DNA from: Pseudomonas hydrolytica
GTDB taxonomy: Bacteria; Pseudomonadota; Gammaproteobacteria; Pseudomonadales; Pseudomonadaceae
Assembly (NCBI RefSeq): GCF_021495345.1
Contig: NZ_CP099397.1
Span: 682,001 to 746,000, forward strand
DNA: 64,000 nt
Direction: 5' to 3'
Shown: positions 35,803 to 46,775 of the stretch, piece by piece
How positions within the stretch are numbered: position 1 is the first letter of the stretch
Layout of the letters: each line of letters starts with the position of its first letter
Made by a program: the position numbers and the translations under genes
Notes under the pieces: generated by a model
The model's input: the letters and a program-made list of their open reading frames with translations, nothing else
What the model was told of the DNA's origin: nothing
Database searches by the model: none

Positions 35803-36345
35803 ATGCAGAACCCCAACAACCTGATCTGGATCGACCTGGAGATGACCGGCCTGGAGCCGGAGCGGGACGTGATCATCGAAATGGCCACCATCGTCACCGA
35901 CAGCGAGCTGAACGTGCTTGCCGAGGGGCCGGTGATCGCCATCCACCAGAGCGACGAGACCCTGGCCGGCATGGACGAGTGGAACACCCGCACCCATGGT
36001 CAGAGCGGGCTGACCCAGCGCGTGCGTGAGAGTCGCATCGACACGGCGACGGCCGAGGCGCAGACCATCGCCTTTCTCGAGCAGTGGGTACCGAAGGGCA
36101 AGTCGCCGATCTGTGGCAACAGCATCGGTCAGGATCGCCGCTTCCTCTACAAGTACATGCCGGCGCTGGAGGCCTACTTCCACTACCGCTACCTGGACGT
36201 CTCGACGCTGAAGATTCTCGCCGGCATGTGGGCGCCGCAGGTCAAGGACAGCTTCCAGAAGACCGCGACCCATCAGGCGCTGGACGATATCCGTGAGTCG
36301 ATTGCCGAGCTCAAGCACTATCGTCAGCATTTCCTGAAGGTGTAG
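35803..36345 (+). CDS. orn: Oligoribonuclease
   Basis: 180-residue DEDDh 3'-5' exoribonuclease that degrades 2- to 5-mer RNAs, including pGpG produced during c-di-GMP turnover. The acidic residues are in [16 protein letters not shown] (Asp11, Glu13), [12 protein letters not shown] (Asp) and [11 protein letters not shown] (His, Asp). The C-terminal [10 protein letters not shown] is typical. AAGGAG is well placed before the ATG. Its role in pGpG removal ties it functionally to the c-di-GMP proteins encoded nearby (FimX, the PilZ protein, the GGDEF enzyme). A palindromic repeat separates it from the convergent queG. Confidence 0.97.
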   Translation: MQNPNNLIWIDLEMTGLEPERDVIIEMATIVTDSELNVLAEGPVIAIHQSDETLAGMDEWNTRTHGQSGLTQRVRESRIDTATAEAQTIAFLEQWVPKGKSPICGNSIGQDRRFLYKYMPALEAYFHYRYLDVSTLKILAGMWAPQVKDSFQKTATHQALDDIRESIAELKHYRQHFLKV

Positions 36346-36387
36346 GCCCTGCCTGCTATCCACCAGACCGCGTAGAACCATCGTTCC

Positions 36388-36454
36388 GTAGGGTGCGCCG
36401 TGCGCACCGCGTGGCCGGCCAGTGGTGGCTCACGGTGCGCGCGGCGCACCCTAG
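36388..36454. repeat. TAGGGTGCGC palindromic repeat pair between orn and queG
   Basis: Arm 36388-36408 reads GTAGGGTGCGCCGTGCGCAC plus C; arm 36434-36454 reads GGTGCGCGCGGCGCACCCTA plus G, its inverted copy with few changes, separated by 25 bases. On queG's strand the second arm starts with TAGGGTGCGCC, and this TAG is the queG stop codon (36453-36451). Confidence 0.85.
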
Positions 36455-37524
36455 GTGCTTCCGCACTGCTGGTGTCGCCCAAGCGCCCACTCGACATGCT
36501 CGCGCACCAGCTCGGACGGATGCTCGCGCCGCGCCTTCAATGCCTCCAGCACCGCAATGGTCGAAGGTGCATTGCCCAGACCCACCGCCAGGTTGCGCAG
36601 CCAGCGCTCGTAACCGGCGCGGCGTAGCGGCGAGCCTTCGGTGCGGCTGAGAAATTCCTCTTCCGTCCACAAGAACAGCGCCGCCAGCTCGGTATTGTCC
36701 AGGCCATGGCGTGGCTGGAAGTCGCCCTGCTCGGTGGGCCGGGCGAAGCGGTTCCACGGGCAGACGATCTGGCAGTCGTCGCAGCCGAATACCCGGTTGC
36801 CGATGGGCGCGCGCAGTTCTTCGGGTATCGATCCCTTCAGCTCGATGGTCAGGTAGGAGATGCAGCGCCGCGCATCCAGTACATAGGGGGCGACGAAGGC
36901 GGCGGTGGGGCAGATGTCCATGCAGGCGGTGCAGCGCCCGCAGTGTTCGCTGCCGTGCGCGGCATCCACCGGCAGCGGCAGGTCGACGAACAGCTCGCCG
37001 AGAAAGAAATAGCTGCCGGCCTTGCGGTTGAGCACCAGGGTGTTCTTGCCGATCCAGCCCAGGCCGGCCTTTTCAGCAATGGCCTTTTCCAGCACCGGGG
37101 CACTGTCGACGAAGGCACGGTAGCCGAACGGACCGATCTGCTGCTGCACGCGTTCGGCCAACTGCTGCAGGCGCTTGCGGATCAGCTTGTGATAGTCGCG
37201 GCCCAGCGCATAGCGCGACACATAGGCCTTCTCCGGCTCGGCCAGACGTTTGGCCATCTGCGTGTCGCCGGGCAGGTAATCCATGCGCAGCGACACCACG
37301 CGCAGGGTGCCGGGCACCAGCTCGTCAGGGTGCGAACGTTTGCTGCCGTGGGCGGCCATGTAGTCCATCTCGCCCTGATAGCCGGCAGCCAGCCAGCGCT
37401 GCAGGTGCGCTTCATGCTCACCCAGCGTCACGTCGGCGATGCCGACCTGCTGGAAGCCCAGCTCACGGCCCCAGTCCTTGATCGACTGGGCGAGGGCATT
37501 GAGGTCGAGGCGGTGGTCGGACAT
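36451..37524 (-). CDS. queG: Epoxyqueuosine reductase QueG
   Basis: 357 residues; cobalamin-dependent iron-sulfur enzyme that reduces epoxyqueuosine to queuosine in tRNA, the last step of Q synthesis. Two ferredoxin-like clusters are visible: CGRCTACMDICP and CDDCQIVCPWN, with an extra Cys in RRCISYL. Catalytic and B12-binding segments include YALGRDYHKLIRKRL, AFVDSAPVLEKAIAEKAGLGWIGKNTLVLN and GSYFFLGELFVDLPL. HEAT-like repeats close the protein. The ATG at 37524 lacks a clear Shine-Dalgarno, and upstream in-frame residues are not family-like. The stop codon TAG is part of a palindromic repeat. It diverges from nnr. Confidence 0.95.
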   Translation of the reverse strand: MSDHRLDLNALAQSIKDWGRELGFQQVGIADVTLGEHEAHLQRWLAAGYQGEMDYMAAHGSKRSHPDELVPGTLRVVSLRMDYLPGDTQMAKRLAEPEKAYVSRYALGRDYHKLIRKRLQQLAERVQQQIGPFGYRAFVDSAPVLEKAIAEKAGLGWIGKNTLVLNRKAGSYFFLGELFVDLPLPVDAAHGSEHCGRCTACMDICPTAAFVAPYVLDARRCISYLTIELKGSIPEELRAPIGNRVFGCDDCQIVCPWNRFARPTEQGDFQPRHGLDNTELAALFLWTEEEFLSRTEGSPLRRAGYERWLRNLAVGLGNAPSTIAVLEALKARREHPSELVREHVEWALGRHQQCGST

Positions 37525-37551
37525 GAGGCGGGCGCGAGCGATGGAGGTGCG

Positions 37552-37557
37552 TATAAT
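37552..37557 (+). promoter_or_regulatory. Candidate -10 element for the nnr operon
   Basis: TATAAT, a perfect -10, lies 28 bases before the nnr ATG in the 61-base gap divergent from queG. The region 17 bases upstream (around 37529-37534) has no good -35. Confidence 0.4.
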
Positions 37558-37585
37558 TCTGCCAGACATCTGCCGCGAGCGAGCC

Positions 37586-39085
37586 ATGCATCCACTTTCC
37601 GCCTCCTTGCCCCTGAGCCTGCACAGCGCCGAGCAGGTGCGTGCGCTGGATGCCGCGCTGATCGCTGCCGGCACCCCCGGCTACGAACTGATGCAGCGCG
37701 CCGCCCATGCCGCCTGGCGCGTGCTGCGCAGGCGCTGGCCGGATGCTGGCGAGATCACCGTGCTGGCCGGGCGCGGCAACAATGCCGGCGACGGCTATCT
37801 GATCGCGGCGCTGGCTCAACGCGCCGGCTGGCGGGTGCGGGTACTGGCGGTGGGCGAGCCGGCGGCGCTGAGTGGCGATGCGGCGCAGGCCTGTGCCGAG
37901 GCGCGCAGCGCCGGAGTCGACGTGCGACCCTGGAGCGAATGTGCGCCGCTGGCCGGCGTGCTGGTCGATGCGCTGCTCGGCACCGGACTGGCCGGCCCCG
38001 TGCGCGAGCCTTATGCCCAGGCCATCCGCATGATCAATCAGAGCGGTCTGCCGGTGCTGGCGGTGGATATCCCGTCCGGCCTGCAGGCCTACCATGGGGC
38101 GCGCCTTGGCGTGGCGGTGCAGGCCGACGTGACGGTGACCTTCATCGCGCTCAAGCTCGGCCTGTTCACCGGTCTCGGCCCTGAGTTGTGCGGCGAGCTG
38201 CAGTTCGACGATCTACAGGGCGACCCTCGGCTTCTGGCGCAGGCCCCAGCCCTGGCGCAGCGCCTGGACCTGGCCAACCTGCCGCGTCTGGCGCCGCGCT
38301 CGCCGCTGGCGCACAAGGGCCAGTTCGGCCACCTGCTGGTGGTCGGTGGCGATCTGGGTATGGGTGGCGCGGCGCTGCTCAGTGCCGAAAGCGCGTTACG
38401 CGCCGGTGCCGGTCTGGTGTCGCTGGCGACCCGGCCCGAGCATGTGCAGGCGGCGCTGGTGCGGCGCCCGGAAGTGATGTGTTCGGCGCTGGCGTCGGCC
38501 AATCAGCTGCTCGGCCTGGCCGAGCGCGCCACGGTCTGCGTGGTCGGGCCGGGGTTGGGCCAGAATGCCTGGGGCCGCAGCCTGCTTTCGGTGGCCGCGG
38601 GTCTGCCGGTGCCTCAGGTGTGGGATGCCGATGCGCTCAACCTGCTGGCGGCCGGTCAGGTCGGTGCGCCGCGGCAGGGCGTGCTGACCCCGCATCCGGG
38701 CGAGGCCGCCCGTTTGCTGGGCGTGGCGAGTGCCGAGGTGCAGGCGGACCGGCCCGCCGCCGCGCGGGCGCTGGCCCAGCGCTTTGGTCTGGTGGTGGTG
38801 CTTAAGGGGGCGGGCAGTCTGATCGCCGCTCCGGACGGAAGCCTGGCGCTCTGTGATCGCGGCCATCCGGCCATGGCCGGTGCCGGATTGGGGGATGTAT
38901 TGGCGGGCCTGATCGGCGCCTTGCTGGCGCAGGGCATGACGGCCTTCGATGCCGCTTGCCTGGCGGTGTGGCTGCACGCGCATGCGGGCGAAAATCTCGG
39001 CAGGCAGGGGCGTGGGCTGGCTGCTGGCGATCTGCCTGACACCATTCGTCAGTTACTGGAGGAGTTCTGTCCTTGTCTGAGTTGA
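37586..39085 (+). CDS. nnr: Bifunctional NAD(P)HX epimerase / ADP-dependent dehydratase
   Basis: 499 residues; repairs hydrated NADH and NADPH. The N-terminal YjeF epimerase domain has [34 protein letters not shown] and [17 protein letters not shown]. The C-terminal ribokinase-like dehydratase (YjeF-C) has [58 protein letters not shown] and [21 protein letters not shown]. The fused arrangement is normal for bacteria. The ATG gives [22 protein letters not shown]. Its stop lies 13 bases inside tsaE, so the two are coupled. It heads the tsaE-amiB-mutL-miaA run, as in E. coli. Confidence 0.95.
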   Translation: MHPLSASLPLSLHSAEQVRALDAALIAAGTPGYELMQRAAHAAWRVLRRRWPDAGEITVLAGRGNNAGDGYLIAALAQRAGWRVRVLAVGEPAALSGDAAQACAEARSAGVDVRPWSECAPLAGVLVDALLGTGLAGPVREPYAQAIRMINQSGLPVLAVDIPSGLQAYHGARLGVAVQADVTVTFIALKLGLFTGLGPELCGELQFDDLQGDPRLLAQAPALAQRLDLANLPRLAPRSPLAHKGQFGHLLVVGGDLGMGGAALLSAESALRAGAGLVSLATRPEHVQAALVRRPEVMCSALASANQLLGLAERATVCVVGPGLGQNAWGRSLLSVAAGLPVPQVWDADALNLLAAGQVGAPRQGVLTPHPGEAARLLGVASAEVQADRPAAARALAQRFGLVVVLKGAGSLIAAPDGSLALCDRGHPAMAGAGLGDVLAGLIGALLAQGMTAFDAACLAVWLHAHAGENLGRQGRGLAAGDLPDTIRQLLEEFCPCLS

Positions 39086-39540
39086 GACTCGAGGCTGCCG
39101 ACGAGGCGGCGATGCTTGCCCTGGGCGCGCGTATCGCGCATGCCAGCGGTGGCGTGGGAGTGATCTATCTGCATGGCGACCTGGGGGCGGGCAAGACCAC
39201 CCTCTCGCGCGGCATGCTGCGCGGCCTGGGCCATGCCGGGGCGGTGAAGAGCCCGACCTTCACCCTGGTCGAACCCTACGAAATCGGTGCGCTGCGCGCC
39301 TTTCATTTCGACCTCTATCGCCTGGTCGATCCGGAGGAACTGGAGTTTCTCGGCATCCGCGACTACTTCGAGGGGGATGCACTCTGCCTGATCGAGTGGC
39401 CGGAGCGCGGCGCGGGCGTTTTGCCAAAGCCCGACCTGGACATTACCATTAGCCCCCAAGCGGGCGGCCGTTCGCTGTTGCTGCAGGGGCACGGGGCTCG
39501 CGGGGATGCCTGGTGCGAGGTCCTGAGCAGCAAGGCATAG
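39073..39540 (+). CDS. tsaE: tRNA threonylcarbamoyladenosine biosynthesis ATPase TsaE
   Basis: 155 residues; P-loop ATPase that drives the TsaB-TsaD complex making t6A at position 37 of ANN-reading tRNAs. Walker A is [22 protein letters not shown]; family motifs [12 protein letters not shown] and [23 protein letters not shown] follow, then LIEWPERG. The start is TTG with GGAGGAG about 8 bases upstream, within the end of nnr. Normal length for the family. Confidence 0.96.
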   Translation: MSELRLEAADEAAMLALGARIAHASGGVGVIYLHGDLGAGKTTLSRGMLRGLGHAGAVKSPTFTLVEPYEIGALRAFHFDLYRLVDPEELEFLGIRDYFEGDALCLIEWPERGAGVLPKPDLDITISPQAGGRSLLLQGHGARGDAWCEVLSSKA

Positions 39541-39550
39541 ATAAGAATCG

Positions 39551-40978
39551 ATGGGGTTGGGTATGCGCATAGGCGCGCTGGTTACCGCTGTGGGAGTGTT
39601 GTGGGCGGCCCTGGCTGCCGAGGTGCTGGCTGCCTCCGACGTGCGGGGCGTGCGCCTCTGGCGCGCGCCCGACAACACCCGCCTGGTCTTCGACCTGTCC
39701 GGCCCGGTGCAGCACAGCGTGTTCACGCTCGCGGCGCCCGATCGCATCGTCATCGACGTCAGCGGCGCCAAGCTGGCGACCAATCTCGAACAGTTGTCGC
39801 TGGCCAACACGCCGATCACCGGCGTACGCAGCGCGCAGCGCAGTGCCGACGATCTGCGCGTGGTCATCGACCTGTCGGCGCCGGTCACGCCCAAGAGTTT
39901 CTCCCTGGCGCCCAACCAGCAGTACGGTCATCGCCTGGTGGTGGATCTGTTCGATCAGGGCAGTACTCCGCCCGCGGCCCAGACGCCCAGCGTCGCCGCC
40001 AGCGCGCCGCCCGTGCCGGTGACGCCGACCCAGCCACCGCCCAAGCTGACCCCCGTGCCCAACGGCAAGCGTGACATCATCATCGCCATCGACGCCGGTC
40101 ATGGGGGGGAGGATCCGGGGGCGCTGTCTCCGGTCAAGGGGCAATACGAAAAGCACGTGACCCTGGCCATTTCCCGCGAACTGCAGCGGCAGATCAACGC
40201 CGAGAAGGGCTTCCGTGCCGAACTGGTGCGCACCGGCGACTACTTCATTCCGCTGCGCAAACGCACCGAGATCGCCCGCAAGAAGGGCGCCGATCTGTTC
40301 GTGTCCATTCACGCCGACGCCGCGCCGCGGGCTTCCGCCTTCGGTGCCTCGGTGTATGCGCTGTCCGAGCGCGGCGCCACCTCCGAGACCGCGCGCTGGC
40401 TGGCCGACGCCGAGAACCAGTCCGACCTGATCGGCGGTGCCGGCAACGTCAGCCTGGACGACAAGGACAAGATGCTCGCCGGCGTGTTGCTGGACCTGTC
40501 GATGACCGCCTCGCTGTCCTCGAGCCTGAACGTCGGGCAGAAGGTGCTGAGCAACATGGGACGCATCACGCCGCTGCACAAGCGCCGCGTCGAGCAGGCC
40601 GGCTTCATGGTGCTGAAATCGCCGGACATCCCGTCGATCCTGGTGGAAACCGGCTTCATCTCCAACCCCAACGAGGCCAAGAAGCTGCATACCGCGAGTC
40701 ATCAGCAGGCGCTGGCGCGTTCGATCACCTCCGGGGTCAAGCAGTTCTTCCACGAAAATCCGCCGCCTGGCACCTATGTCGCCTGGCTGCGCGACGAGGG
40801 CAAGATCGCCGCCGGTCCGCGCGAGCACGTGGTAGCGCGTGGCGAGAGCCTGGCGCTGATCGCCCAGCGCTATCAGATCAGCCTGGCGGTCCTGCGCAGC
40901 GCCAACAACCTCAATGGCGACGTGATCAAGGTCGGCCAGACATTGCAGATTCCCGCCACCGCGCTGGCGGCCCAGTAG
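39551..40978 (+). CDS. amiB: N-acetylmuramoyl-L-alanine amidase AmiB
   Basis: 475 residues; periplasmic zinc amidase that splits septal peptidoglycan during daughter-cell separation. Order: signal peptide ([23 protein letters not shown]), AMIN domain ([30 protein letters not shown], about 30-140), proline-rich linker, Amidase_3 catalytic domain ([18 protein letters not shown] with zinc His near residue 180, [32 protein letters not shown]) and a C-terminal LysM ([20 protein letters not shown]). AmiB and AmiC share this layout; position before mutL marks AmiB. ATG at 39551 or 39563 could start. The stop overlaps mutL. Confidence 0.95.
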   Translation: MGLGMRIGALVTAVGVLWAALAAEVLAASDVRGVRLWRAPDNTRLVFDLSGPVQHSVFTLAAPDRIVIDVSGAKLATNLEQLSLANTPITGVRSAQRSADDLRVVIDLSAPVTPKSFSLAPNQQYGHRLVVDLFDQGSTPPAAQTPSVAASAPPVPVTPTQPPPKLTPVPNGKRDIIIAIDAGHGGEDPGALSPVKGQYEKHVTLAISRELQRQINAEKGFRAELVRTGDYFIPLRKRTEIARKKGADLFVSIHADAAPRASAFGASVYALSERGATSETARWLADAENQSDLIGGAGNVSLDDKDKMLAGVLLDLSMTASLSSSLNVGQKVLSNMGRITPLHKRRVEQAGFMVLKSPDIPSILVETGFISNPNEAKKLHTASHQQALARSITSGVKQFFHENPPPGTYVAWLRDEGKIAAGPREHVVARGESLALIAQRYQISLAVLRSANNLNGDVIKVGQTLQIPATALAAQ

Positions 40979-42858
40979 TGAGCGTTATGTCCCGTATTCA
41001 TCTGCTCAGCCCGCGTCTGGCCAACCAGATCGCCGCGGGCGAGGTGGTCGAGCGTCCGGCTTCGGTAGCCAAGGAACTGCTGGAAAACAGCCTGGACTCC
41101 GGTGCGCGGCGCATCGACGTGGAAGTCGAGCAGGGTGGCGTCAAGCTGCTCAAGGTGCGTGACGACGGCGGTGGTATCGCCGCCGACGACCTGCCGCTGG
41201 CCCTGGCGCGCCACGCCACCAGCAAGATTCGTGAGCTGGAAGACCTCGAGGCGGTGCTCAGCATGGGCTTTCGCGGCGAGGCGCTGGCCTCGATCAGCTC
41301 GGTGTCGCGCCTGACCCTGACCTCGCGCACCGCCGATGCCGATCAGGCCTGGCAGGTGGAAACCGAAGGGCGCGACATGCAGCCTCGGGTGCAGCCTGCG
41401 GCGCATCCGGTCGGCACCTCGGTGGAAGTACGTGACCTGTTCTTCAATACTCCGGCGCGGCGCAAGTTCCTGCGCGCCGAGAAGACCGAATTCGATCACC
41501 TGCAGGAAGTGATCAAGCGCCTGGCGCTGGCGCGTTTCGACGTGGCCTTCCACCTGCGCCACAACGGCAAGACGGTGTTCGCCCTGCACGAGGCCGGCGA
41601 CGAAATCAGTCGCGCGCGCCGCGTCGCCGCCGTGTGCGGCCCGGCCTTCCTCGAACAGGCGCTGCCCATCGAGATCGAGCGCGGCGGCCTGCGTTTGTGG
41701 GGCTGGGTGGGCCTGCCGACCTTCTCGCGCAGCCAGGCCGATCTGCAGTACTTCTACGTCAACGGCCGCATGGTGCGCGACAAACTGGTCGCCCACGCGG
41801 TGCGCCAGGCCTATCGCGACGTGCTGTTCAACGGCCGCCATCCGACCTTCGTGCTGTTCCTGGAGATCGACCCGAGCACGGTGGACGTCAACGTGCACCC
41901 CACCAAGCACGAGGTGCGTTTCCGCGACAGCCGCATGGTCCATGACTTCCTCTACGGCACCCTGCATCGTGCCTTGGCCGATGTGCGCCCGGAGGATCAG
42001 GTCGCGGCGCCGGCGGCGGTCATGCCCATGGTGCGAGCCACGGGGCTGGCGGCGGGCGAATTCGGCCCGCAGGGGGAAATGGGCCTGGCCGCCAGCGTGC
42101 TGGAAACGCCCGTGGCCAACCCGCAGCCGGCCTGGCGTGGCGCCGGGGCTGGTTATCAGCAGCCGGCCGGCAGTCCCGGGGTTCCGGTCGCCGAAGCGCA
42201 GGCGGCCTATCGCGAATACTTCGCGCCGCTGCCAGGGGCGCAGCCCGCACCGCTGCCACAGGAGCAGGGCGACATTCCGCCGCTCGGTTATGCGGTGGCG
42301 CAGCTCAAGGGCGTCTATATCCTCGCCGAGAATGCCCAGGGCATGGTGGTGGTGGACATGCACGCGGCGCACGAGCGCATCACCTACGAACGCCTGAAGC
42401 AGGCCATGGCCAGCGAAGGCCTGCGCGGTCAGCCGCTGCTGGTGCCCGAGTCCATCGCCCTCAGTCAGCGCGAGGCCGACTGCGCCGAAGAGCACGGGGA
42501 ATGGTTCCAGCGCCTGGGCTTCGAATTGCAGCGCCTGGGTGAGGAAACCGTGGCGATTCGCCAGATTCCGGCCCTGCTCAAGCAGGCCGAGGCCACCCAG
42601 TTGGTGCGCGACGTGCTGGCCGATCTGCTCGAATACGGCACCAGCGACCGCATTCAGGCCCATCTCAACGAGCTGCTGGCGACCATGGCCTGCCACGGCG
42701 CGGTGCGCGCCAACCGGCGTCTGACCCTCCCCGAGATGAATGCGCTGCTGCGTGACATGGAGCAGACCGAGCGCAGCGGCCAGTGCAACCACGGTCGTCC
42801 GACCTGGACCCAGCTGGGCATGGACGATCTCGACAAGCTGTTCCTGCGAGGTCGCTGA
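40978..42858 (+). CDS. mutL: DNA mismatch repair protein MutL
   Basis: 626 residues. The N-terminal GHKL ATPase has [42 protein letters not shown] and [16 protein letters not shown]. The C-terminal domain contains [12 protein letters not shown] near residue 459, which fits the DQHA(X)2E(X)4E nicking-endonuclease motif with Met for Gln, together with the closing CNHGRPTW. An endonuclease-type MutL is expected in pseudomonads, which lack MutH. GTG at 40978 shares a base with the amiB stop and matches the usual N-terminal length; ATG at 40987 is the alternative. The stop overlaps the miaA start as TGATG. Confidence 0.96.
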
Positions 42859-43832
42859 TGGCTGCCGCGCTGCCTCCGGCCATCTTCCTGATGGGGCCGA
42901 CCGCTGCCGGCAAGACCGATCTGGCCCTGGCGCTGGCCCGCGTGCTGCCGTGCGACCTGATCAGCGTGGATTCCGCACTGGTCTATCGCGGCATGGATAT
43001 CGGCACCGCCAAGCCGGACAAGGCCGTTCTGGCGGAGTTTCCCCACGCCCTGATCGACATTCGCGACCCGGCCGAGAGTTACTCGGCGGCGGAGTTTCGC
43101 GCCGATGCCCTGGCCGCCATGGCCGAAAGCGCCGCGCGCGGGCGCATTCCGCTGCTGGTGGGCGGCACCATGTTGTATTACAAGGCGTTGCTGGAAGGCC
43201 TGGCGGACATGCCCAGTGCCGACCCCGTCGTGCGCGCCGAGCTCGAGGCGCGCGCCGCCGTCGAAGGCTGGGAGGCGCTGCACCGGGAACTGGCCGAGGT
43301 CGATCCGCAGTCCGCGGCGCGCATCCATCCCAATGACCCGCAGCGTCTGACCCGCGCGCTGGAGGTCTATCGCGTCAGCGGAATGAGCATGAGCGAGCAC
43401 CGCCTGCGTCAGGCCGCGGGAAATCCCGAAGGGGGCACATCGGCCAGCGGGCAATTACCCTATACTGTTGCTCAGCTTGCTATCGCGCCGGCGCAGCGCC
43501 AGATTCTGCATGAGCGCATCGCACAACGATTTCAGGCGATGTTGGAACAGGGTTTCGTCGAAGAGGTCGAAGCCCTGCGCAGTCGAAGTGACTTGCACGC
43601 GGGATTGCCGTCTATACGGGCGGTAGGCTATCGCCAGGTCTGGGAGTACTTGGACGGCAAGCTGTCACGGGAGGAAATGGTCGAGCGCGGCATCATTGCC
43701 ACTCGGCAGTTGGCCAAACGTCAGTTCACCTGGTTGCGGGGATGGGGCGATCTGCAGTGGCTGGACAGTCTGGCCTGCGACAATCTGCCTCGCACCTTGA
43801 AATACCTGGAAAGCGTCTCCATATTGAAATGA
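42858..43832 (+). CDS. miaA: tRNA dimethylallyltransferase
   Basis: 324 residues; transfers a dimethylallyl group to A37 of tRNAs reading UNN codons. The P-loop is [17 protein letters not shown], followed by [36 protein letters not shown] and [20 protein letters not shown]. The C-terminal [14 protein letters not shown] and [16 protein letters not shown] close the tRNA-binding region. The ATG overlaps the mutL stop, so translation is coupled. hfq starts 101 bases downstream, the same order as in E. coli. Confidence 0.97.
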
Positions 43833-43912
43833 GACCTTGCCGCTGGCCGTCTATCCTTGGGGGTGGGGCGGCCTGATGCCATTGTTTACTTACTAAAAAT
43901 TATTGAAATTGA

Positions 43913-44194
<282 letters not shown>

Positions 44195-44206
44195 TAGGGG
44201 GCTGCA

Positions 44207-45508
44207 TTGTTCTTCGAGCGTCATGAGGGCGGTGAGCGGGCCATCCTGGTTCATCTGGAAGGCCAAGACTCCGAGGCGAGCGAAGACCCCCAGGAGTTCC
44301 AGGAGCTGGCCATGTCGGCGGGCGCCGACATGGTCGCCTTCTTCAGCGTGCCCAGCAGCCGTCTGACCGCCAAGTACCTCATCGGTAGCGGCAAGGTCGA
44401 GGAGCTGCGCGACCAGGTCAGGGCCATCGAGGCCGAACTGGTCATCTTCAATCACACCCTGACACCGAGCCAGGAGCGCAACCTCGAGCGTGCGTTCGAA
44501 TGCCGCGTGCTCGATCGTACCGGGTTGATCCTCGACATCTTCGCCCAGCGCGCGCGTACCCATGAAGGCAAGCTGCAGGTCGAACTGGCGCAGCTCGATC
44601 ACATGAGCACGCGCCTGGTGCGGGGCTGGACCCACCTCGAGCGGCAGAAGGGCGGTATCGGTCTGCGCGGGCCGGGTGAAACCCAGCTGGAGACCGACCG
44701 TCGCCTGCTGCGCGTGCGCATTCGCCAGATCAAGCAGAAGCTCGAGAAGGTGCGCAGCCAGCGTGAGCAGGCTAGGCGCGGGCGCAAGCGTGCCGACATC
44801 CCTTCGGTGTCGCTGGTGGGTTACACCAACGCCGGCAAGTCCACGCTGTTCAATGCCCTGACCGCTTCCGAGGTCTATGCGGCCGACCAGCTGTTCGCCA
44901 CGCTCGACCCGACCCTGCGCCGGCTCGAGCTGGATGACCTGGGGCCGATCGTGCTGGCCGATACCGTGGGTTTCATTCGCCATCTGCCGCACAAACTGGT
45001 CGAGGCCTTCCGCGCTACGCTGGAAGAATCGAGCAATTCCGATCTGCTGCTGCACGTGATCGACGCCCATGAGCCCGAGCGCATGGCGCAGATCGAGCAG
45101 GTGCAGGCGGTGCTCAAGGAAATCGGCGCGCATGAATTGCCGATGCTCGAGGTGTACAACAAGCTGGATTTGTTGGAAGGTGTCGAGCCGCAGATTCAGC
45201 GCGATGCCGATGGCAAGCCGCAGCGAGTCTGGTTGTCGGCCCGAGAGGGGCGTGGTCTGGAGTTGTTGCGTCAGGCCGTGGCGGAGCTGTTGGGCGAAGA
45301 TCTGTTCGTCGGTGTGCTGCAGCTGCCACAGCGTCTGGGACGGCTGCGTGCGCAGTTCTTCGAGCTGGGGGCGGTGCAGAGCGAGGGGCACGACGAGCAG
45401 GGGCAGAGTTTGCTGTCGGTACGTCTGCCGCGGATCGAGCTCAATCGCCTGGTGAGTCGCGAAGGTCTGGAGCCTCAGGCCTTCATCGAGCAACATACTT
45501 TGCAATAA
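44207..45508 (+). CDS. hflX: GTPase HflX
   Basis: 433 residues; ribosome-associated GTPase that splits stalled 70S ribosomes. The N-terminal HflX domain (YLIGSGKVEELRDQVRAIEAELVIFNHTLTPSQERNLE, RTGLILDIFAQRARTHEGKLQVELAQL) is followed by a helical linker (GGIGLRGPGETQLETDRRLL). The G domain begins near residue 204: VGYTNAGKSTLFNAL, ADTVGFIRHLP and VYNKLDLLEG. The start is TTG with AGGGGG five to six bases ahead, 12 bases after hfq, so it is co-transcribed with hfq. Confidence 0.95.
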   Translation: MFFERHEGGERAILVHLEGQDSEASEDPQEFQELAMSAGADMVAFFSVPSSRLTAKYLIGSGKVEELRDQVRAIEAELVIFNHTLTPSQERNLERAFECRVLDRTGLILDIFAQRARTHEGKLQVELAQLDHMSTRLVRGWTHLERQKGGIGLRGPGETQLETDRRLLRVRIRQIKQKLEKVRSQREQARRGRKRADIPSVSLVGYTNAGKSTLFNALTASEVYAADQLFATLDPTLRRLELDDLGPIVLADTVGFIRHLPHKLVEAFRATLEESSNSDLLLHVIDAHEPERMAQIEQVQAVLKEIGAHELPMLEVYNKLDLLEGVEPQIQRDADGKPQRVWLSAREGRGLELLRQAVAELLGEDLFVGVLQLPQRLGRLRAQFFELGAVQSEGHDEQGQSLLSVRLPRIELNRLVSREGLEPQAFIEQHTLQ

Positions 45509-45605
45509 AGCCTGGGGCGGCGGCTTTGCCGTTACCAAGGGGCTTTCGGTAGCATTGGCCGGCGCGCCGTGGGCGCGCCTTCGCTTTATCAGTACGGAGA
45601 ACGCT

Positions 45606-46775
45606 ATGGCTTGGAATGAGCCGGGTGGCAACTCGAACAATCAAGACCCTTGGGGCGGCCGCAAAGGCGGTGGCCGGCAGGGGCCGCCGGATCTCGACGA
45701 AGCGTTCCGCAAGCTGCAAGAAAGCCTCAATGGCTTGTTCGGTGGTGGCAAGAAACGTGGTGACGACGACTCCGGTCGCAGTGGCGGCGGTGGTGGCTTC
45801 GGCCTGCTGTTCGTCGGTCTCGGCCTGCTGGCCGTGGTCTGGCTGTACAGCGCCATCTATGTGGTGGACGAGCAGGAGCAGGCCGTGGTGCTGCGCTTCG
45901 GCAAGTACCACGAAACCGTCGGTCCGGGCCTGAACATCTATTTCCCGCCGATCGATCGCAAGTTCCAGGAAAACGTCACTCGCGAGCGCGCATACAGCAA
46001 GCAGGGCGCGATGCTGACCGAGGACGAGAACATCATCGAAGTGCCGCTGACCGTGCAGTACCGCGTCAGCAACCTGCAGGACTTCGTGCTCAACGTCGAC
46101 CAGCCGGAAGTCAGCCTGCAGCACGCCACCGACAGCGCCGTGCGCCACGTGGTGGGCTCCACCGAGATGGACCAGGTGCTGACCGAGGGTCGTGAGCTGA
46201 TGGCCAGCGAGGTGCGCGAGCGCCTGCAGCGTTTCCTCGACAACTACCGCACCGGTATCACCATCACCCAGGTGAACATCCAGAGCGCTGCGGCGCCGCG
46301 TGAAGTGCAGGAAGCCTTCGATGACGTGATCCGTGCCCGTGAAGACGAGCAGCGCGAGAAGAACCAGGCCGAGTCCTACGCCAATGGCGTGATTCCGGAA
46401 GCGCGCGGTCAGGCCCAGCGTCTGCTGGAGGAAGCCAACGGTTATCGTGACGAAGTCATCGCCCGCGCCCAGGGTGAGGCCGACCGCTTCACCAAGCTGG
46501 TGGCCGAGTACCGCAAGGCGCCCGAGATCACTCGCGAGCGTCTGTACATCGACACCATGCAGGAAGTGATGAGCAACACCAGCAAGGTTCTGGTGACCGG
46601 CGACAAGGGGCAGAACAACCTGCTCTATCTGCCGCTGGACAAGATGATCGACAGCCGCGGCGGCTCTTCCGCCGGCAGTGCTTCGAGCAGCAGTGGCAGC
46701 ATGAGCCGCGATCCTGCCGTACCGCTGAGCAGCGATATGTCCCAGCGTAACCTGCGTACCCGGGAGAGCCGTTGA
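45606..46775 (+). CDS. hflK: FtsH protease regulator HflK
   Basis: 389-residue SPFH/prohibitin-type membrane protein. The N-terminus is glycine-rich and charged (MAWNEPGGNSNNQDPWGGRKGGG), then one membrane helix (GFGLLFVGLGLLAVVWLYSAIY). The SPFH domain follows (VVDEQEQAVVLRFGKYHETVGPGLNIYFPPIDRKF), with a long coiled coil (RGQAQRLLEEANGYRDEVIARAQGEADRF). HflK and HflC form a cage around the membrane protease FtsH and modulate its activity. GGAGAA precedes the ATG. The stop overlaps hflC as TGATG. A Ser/Gly-rich tail ends the protein. Confidence 0.96.
   Translation: MAWNEPGGNSNNQDPWGGRKGGGRQGPPDLDEAFRKLQESLNGLFGGGKKRGDDDSGRSGGGGGFGLLFVGLGLLAVVWLYSAIYVVDEQEQAVVLRFGKYHETVGPGLNIYFPPIDRKFQENVTRERAYSKQGAMLTEDENIIEVPLTVQYRVSNLQDFVLNVDQPEVSLQHATDSAVRHVVGSTEMDQVLTEGRELMASEVRERLQRFLDNYRTGITITQVNIQSAAAPREVQEAFDDVIRAREDEQREKNQAESYANGVIPEARGQAQRLLEEANGYRDEVIARAQGEADRFTKLVAEYRKAPEITRERLYIDTMQEVMSNTSKVLVTGDKGQNNLLYLPLDKMIDSRGGSSAGSASSSSGSMSRDPAVPLSSDMSQRNLRTRESR

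Noticed and set aside
45555..45605. Upstream extension of hflK
   Set aside because: The ATG at 45606 with GGAGAA gives the typical glycine-rich HflK start; the extension lies in the hflX-hflK gap.
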